Source: VGBK01 sp043810615 (GTDB taxonomy: Bacteria; Actinomycetota; Acidimicrobiia; Spongiisociales; UBA11373). Taken from it: a stretch of DNA of 6,263 nt. The stretch lies in the NCBI GenBank assembly GCA_043810615.1, contig JBDROA010000079.1:1-6263 (forward strand), in the 5' to 3' direction. Under the pieces are notes generated by a model. That model was not told where the DNA came from, did not search any database, and worked only from the letters and a program-made list of their open reading frames with translations. This document shows positions 6,040 through 6,263 of the stretch, one piece after another. The translations under genes and the position numbers were made by a program. Numbering within the stretch: the first letter of the stretch is position 1; each line of letters starts with the position of its first letter.

Positions 6040-6051
6040 TACCCTAACCGC

Positions 6052-6263
6052 ATACCCCCCAAGACGTACCTCAGCGACCGCGAGTTCCTGACGTACTTCG
6101 CTGCCTGTCTCTGGTGGCTTGTCATATCGGTGCTGGTCGGTTGGGCTCTCGTCGTTGGGCCTCGGCGCGCGCTGGAGATCATCTTCTCCGAACTACCCCC
6201 GTGGGTCTTCCTTGCCGCAATCGGGTCTGTATTCGCATCGGGTCTGATTGCCCTGGTCACCCG
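6052..6263 (+). CDS. Probable small membrane protein, N-terminal part (3' truncated, start uncertain)
   Basis: The frame is open from 5998 to the window end without a stop. From 6052 it reads about 70 codons: a polar lead-in (PPKTYLSDREFLTY), a strongly hydrophobic helix (6097-6159, FAACLWWLVISVLVGWALVVG), a basic turn with PRR, then SELPPW and a second hydrophobic stretch (about 6202-6258). Two membrane helices with a positively charged loop argue for real coding, as random frames here are Arg/Pro/Gly-rich. No ATG, GTG or TTG lies in frame before the first helix; the only candidates are ATA at 6052 (used here as a conventional limit) and CTG at 6088. About 30 percent of third codon positions are A or T, more than in the other genes, which may mean recent acquisition or low expression. 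Family not recognised. Confidence 0.45.
   Translation, partial: MPPKTYLSDREFLTYFAACLWWLVISVLVGWALVVGPRRALEIIFSELPPWVFLAAIGSVFASGLIALVT

Larger units (their letters stand above)
5515..6051. other. Long intergenic region with GC-rich inverted repeats, no convincing gene
   Basis: About 540 bases between sufB and the membrane protein gene. A 135-codon + strand frame (5577-5984) exists, but its product is a Pro/Gly/Arg/Ser mix without any domain or a good ribosome binding site, so I leave it out. What is visible is structure: besides the post-sufB hairpin there are stems at 5662-5714, 5831-5846, 5855-5871, 5876-5895, 5916-5965 and 6022-6039. I see no tRNA, rRNA, CRISPR or transposase trace, and no match by eye to conserved RNase P RNA or tmRNA motifs. 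Confidence 0.6.

Noticed and set aside
5515..6051. tRNA, tmRNA, RNase P RNA, CRISPR or insertion sequence in the gene-free region
   Set aside because: I found no cloverleaf with a T-loop GTTCGA motif, no regularly spaced repeats, no transposase fragment and no conserved RNase P or tmRNA core sequence by eye.
5988..6260. A 90-codon minus-strand frame at the window end
   Set aside because: It opposes the frame that encodes two credible membrane helices, and its own product is polar, Arg/Ser/Thr-rich and unlike any family I know.

Overview
The window is high-GC bacterial DNA with strongly G/C-ending codons. The SufB and IF-1 sequences look actinobacterial, possibly an uncultured Acidimicrobiia- or Thermoleophilia-like lineage; that placement is inference from sequence style, not from a search. 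Only translation and conserved motifs read by eye were used.

Layout, left to right. (1) The last 43 codons of an unidentified + strand gene (1-131). (2) A complete + strand gene (191-1246) for a homologue of archaeal-type (type II) glyceraldehyde-3-phosphate dehydrogenase. (3) A convergent minus-strand gene (1268-1495) for translation initiation factor IF-1, read from a TTG start. (4) A 233-base divergent intergenic region with a plausible sufB promoter and a perfect 12-base palindrome near the expected transcription start. (5) The centrepiece, a single 1261-residue reading frame (1729-5514) for SufB, the Fe-S cluster assembly scaffold, interrupted by two complete inteins of 386 and 407 residues. 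Each has splicing blocks and a two-motif LAGLIDADG homing endonuclease. Removing both leaves a continuous, normal-looking 468-residue SufB. (6) About 540 bases with no convincing gene but several strong inverted repeats (5515-6051). (7) The start of a probable two-helix membrane protein, cut by the window end, with lower GC at third codon positions and no clear start codon.

How the parts relate. IF-1 and SufB are divergently transcribed from the same intergenic region. The GAPDH-like gene ends 21 bases from the convergent end of infA and seems functionally unrelated. No sufR, sufC, sufD, sufS or sufU is visible next to sufB, so this sufB is either the last gene of nothing (its own promoter, its own hairpin) or separated from its partners. 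SufB can only work in the Fe-S pathway after two protein-splicing events, which makes the locus a candidate for post-translational control of Fe-S assembly as well as a double landing site for selfish homing elements. The most interesting item is this twin-intein SufB, in particular the second intein, which lacks the usual block-F histidine and has a cysteine nearby.
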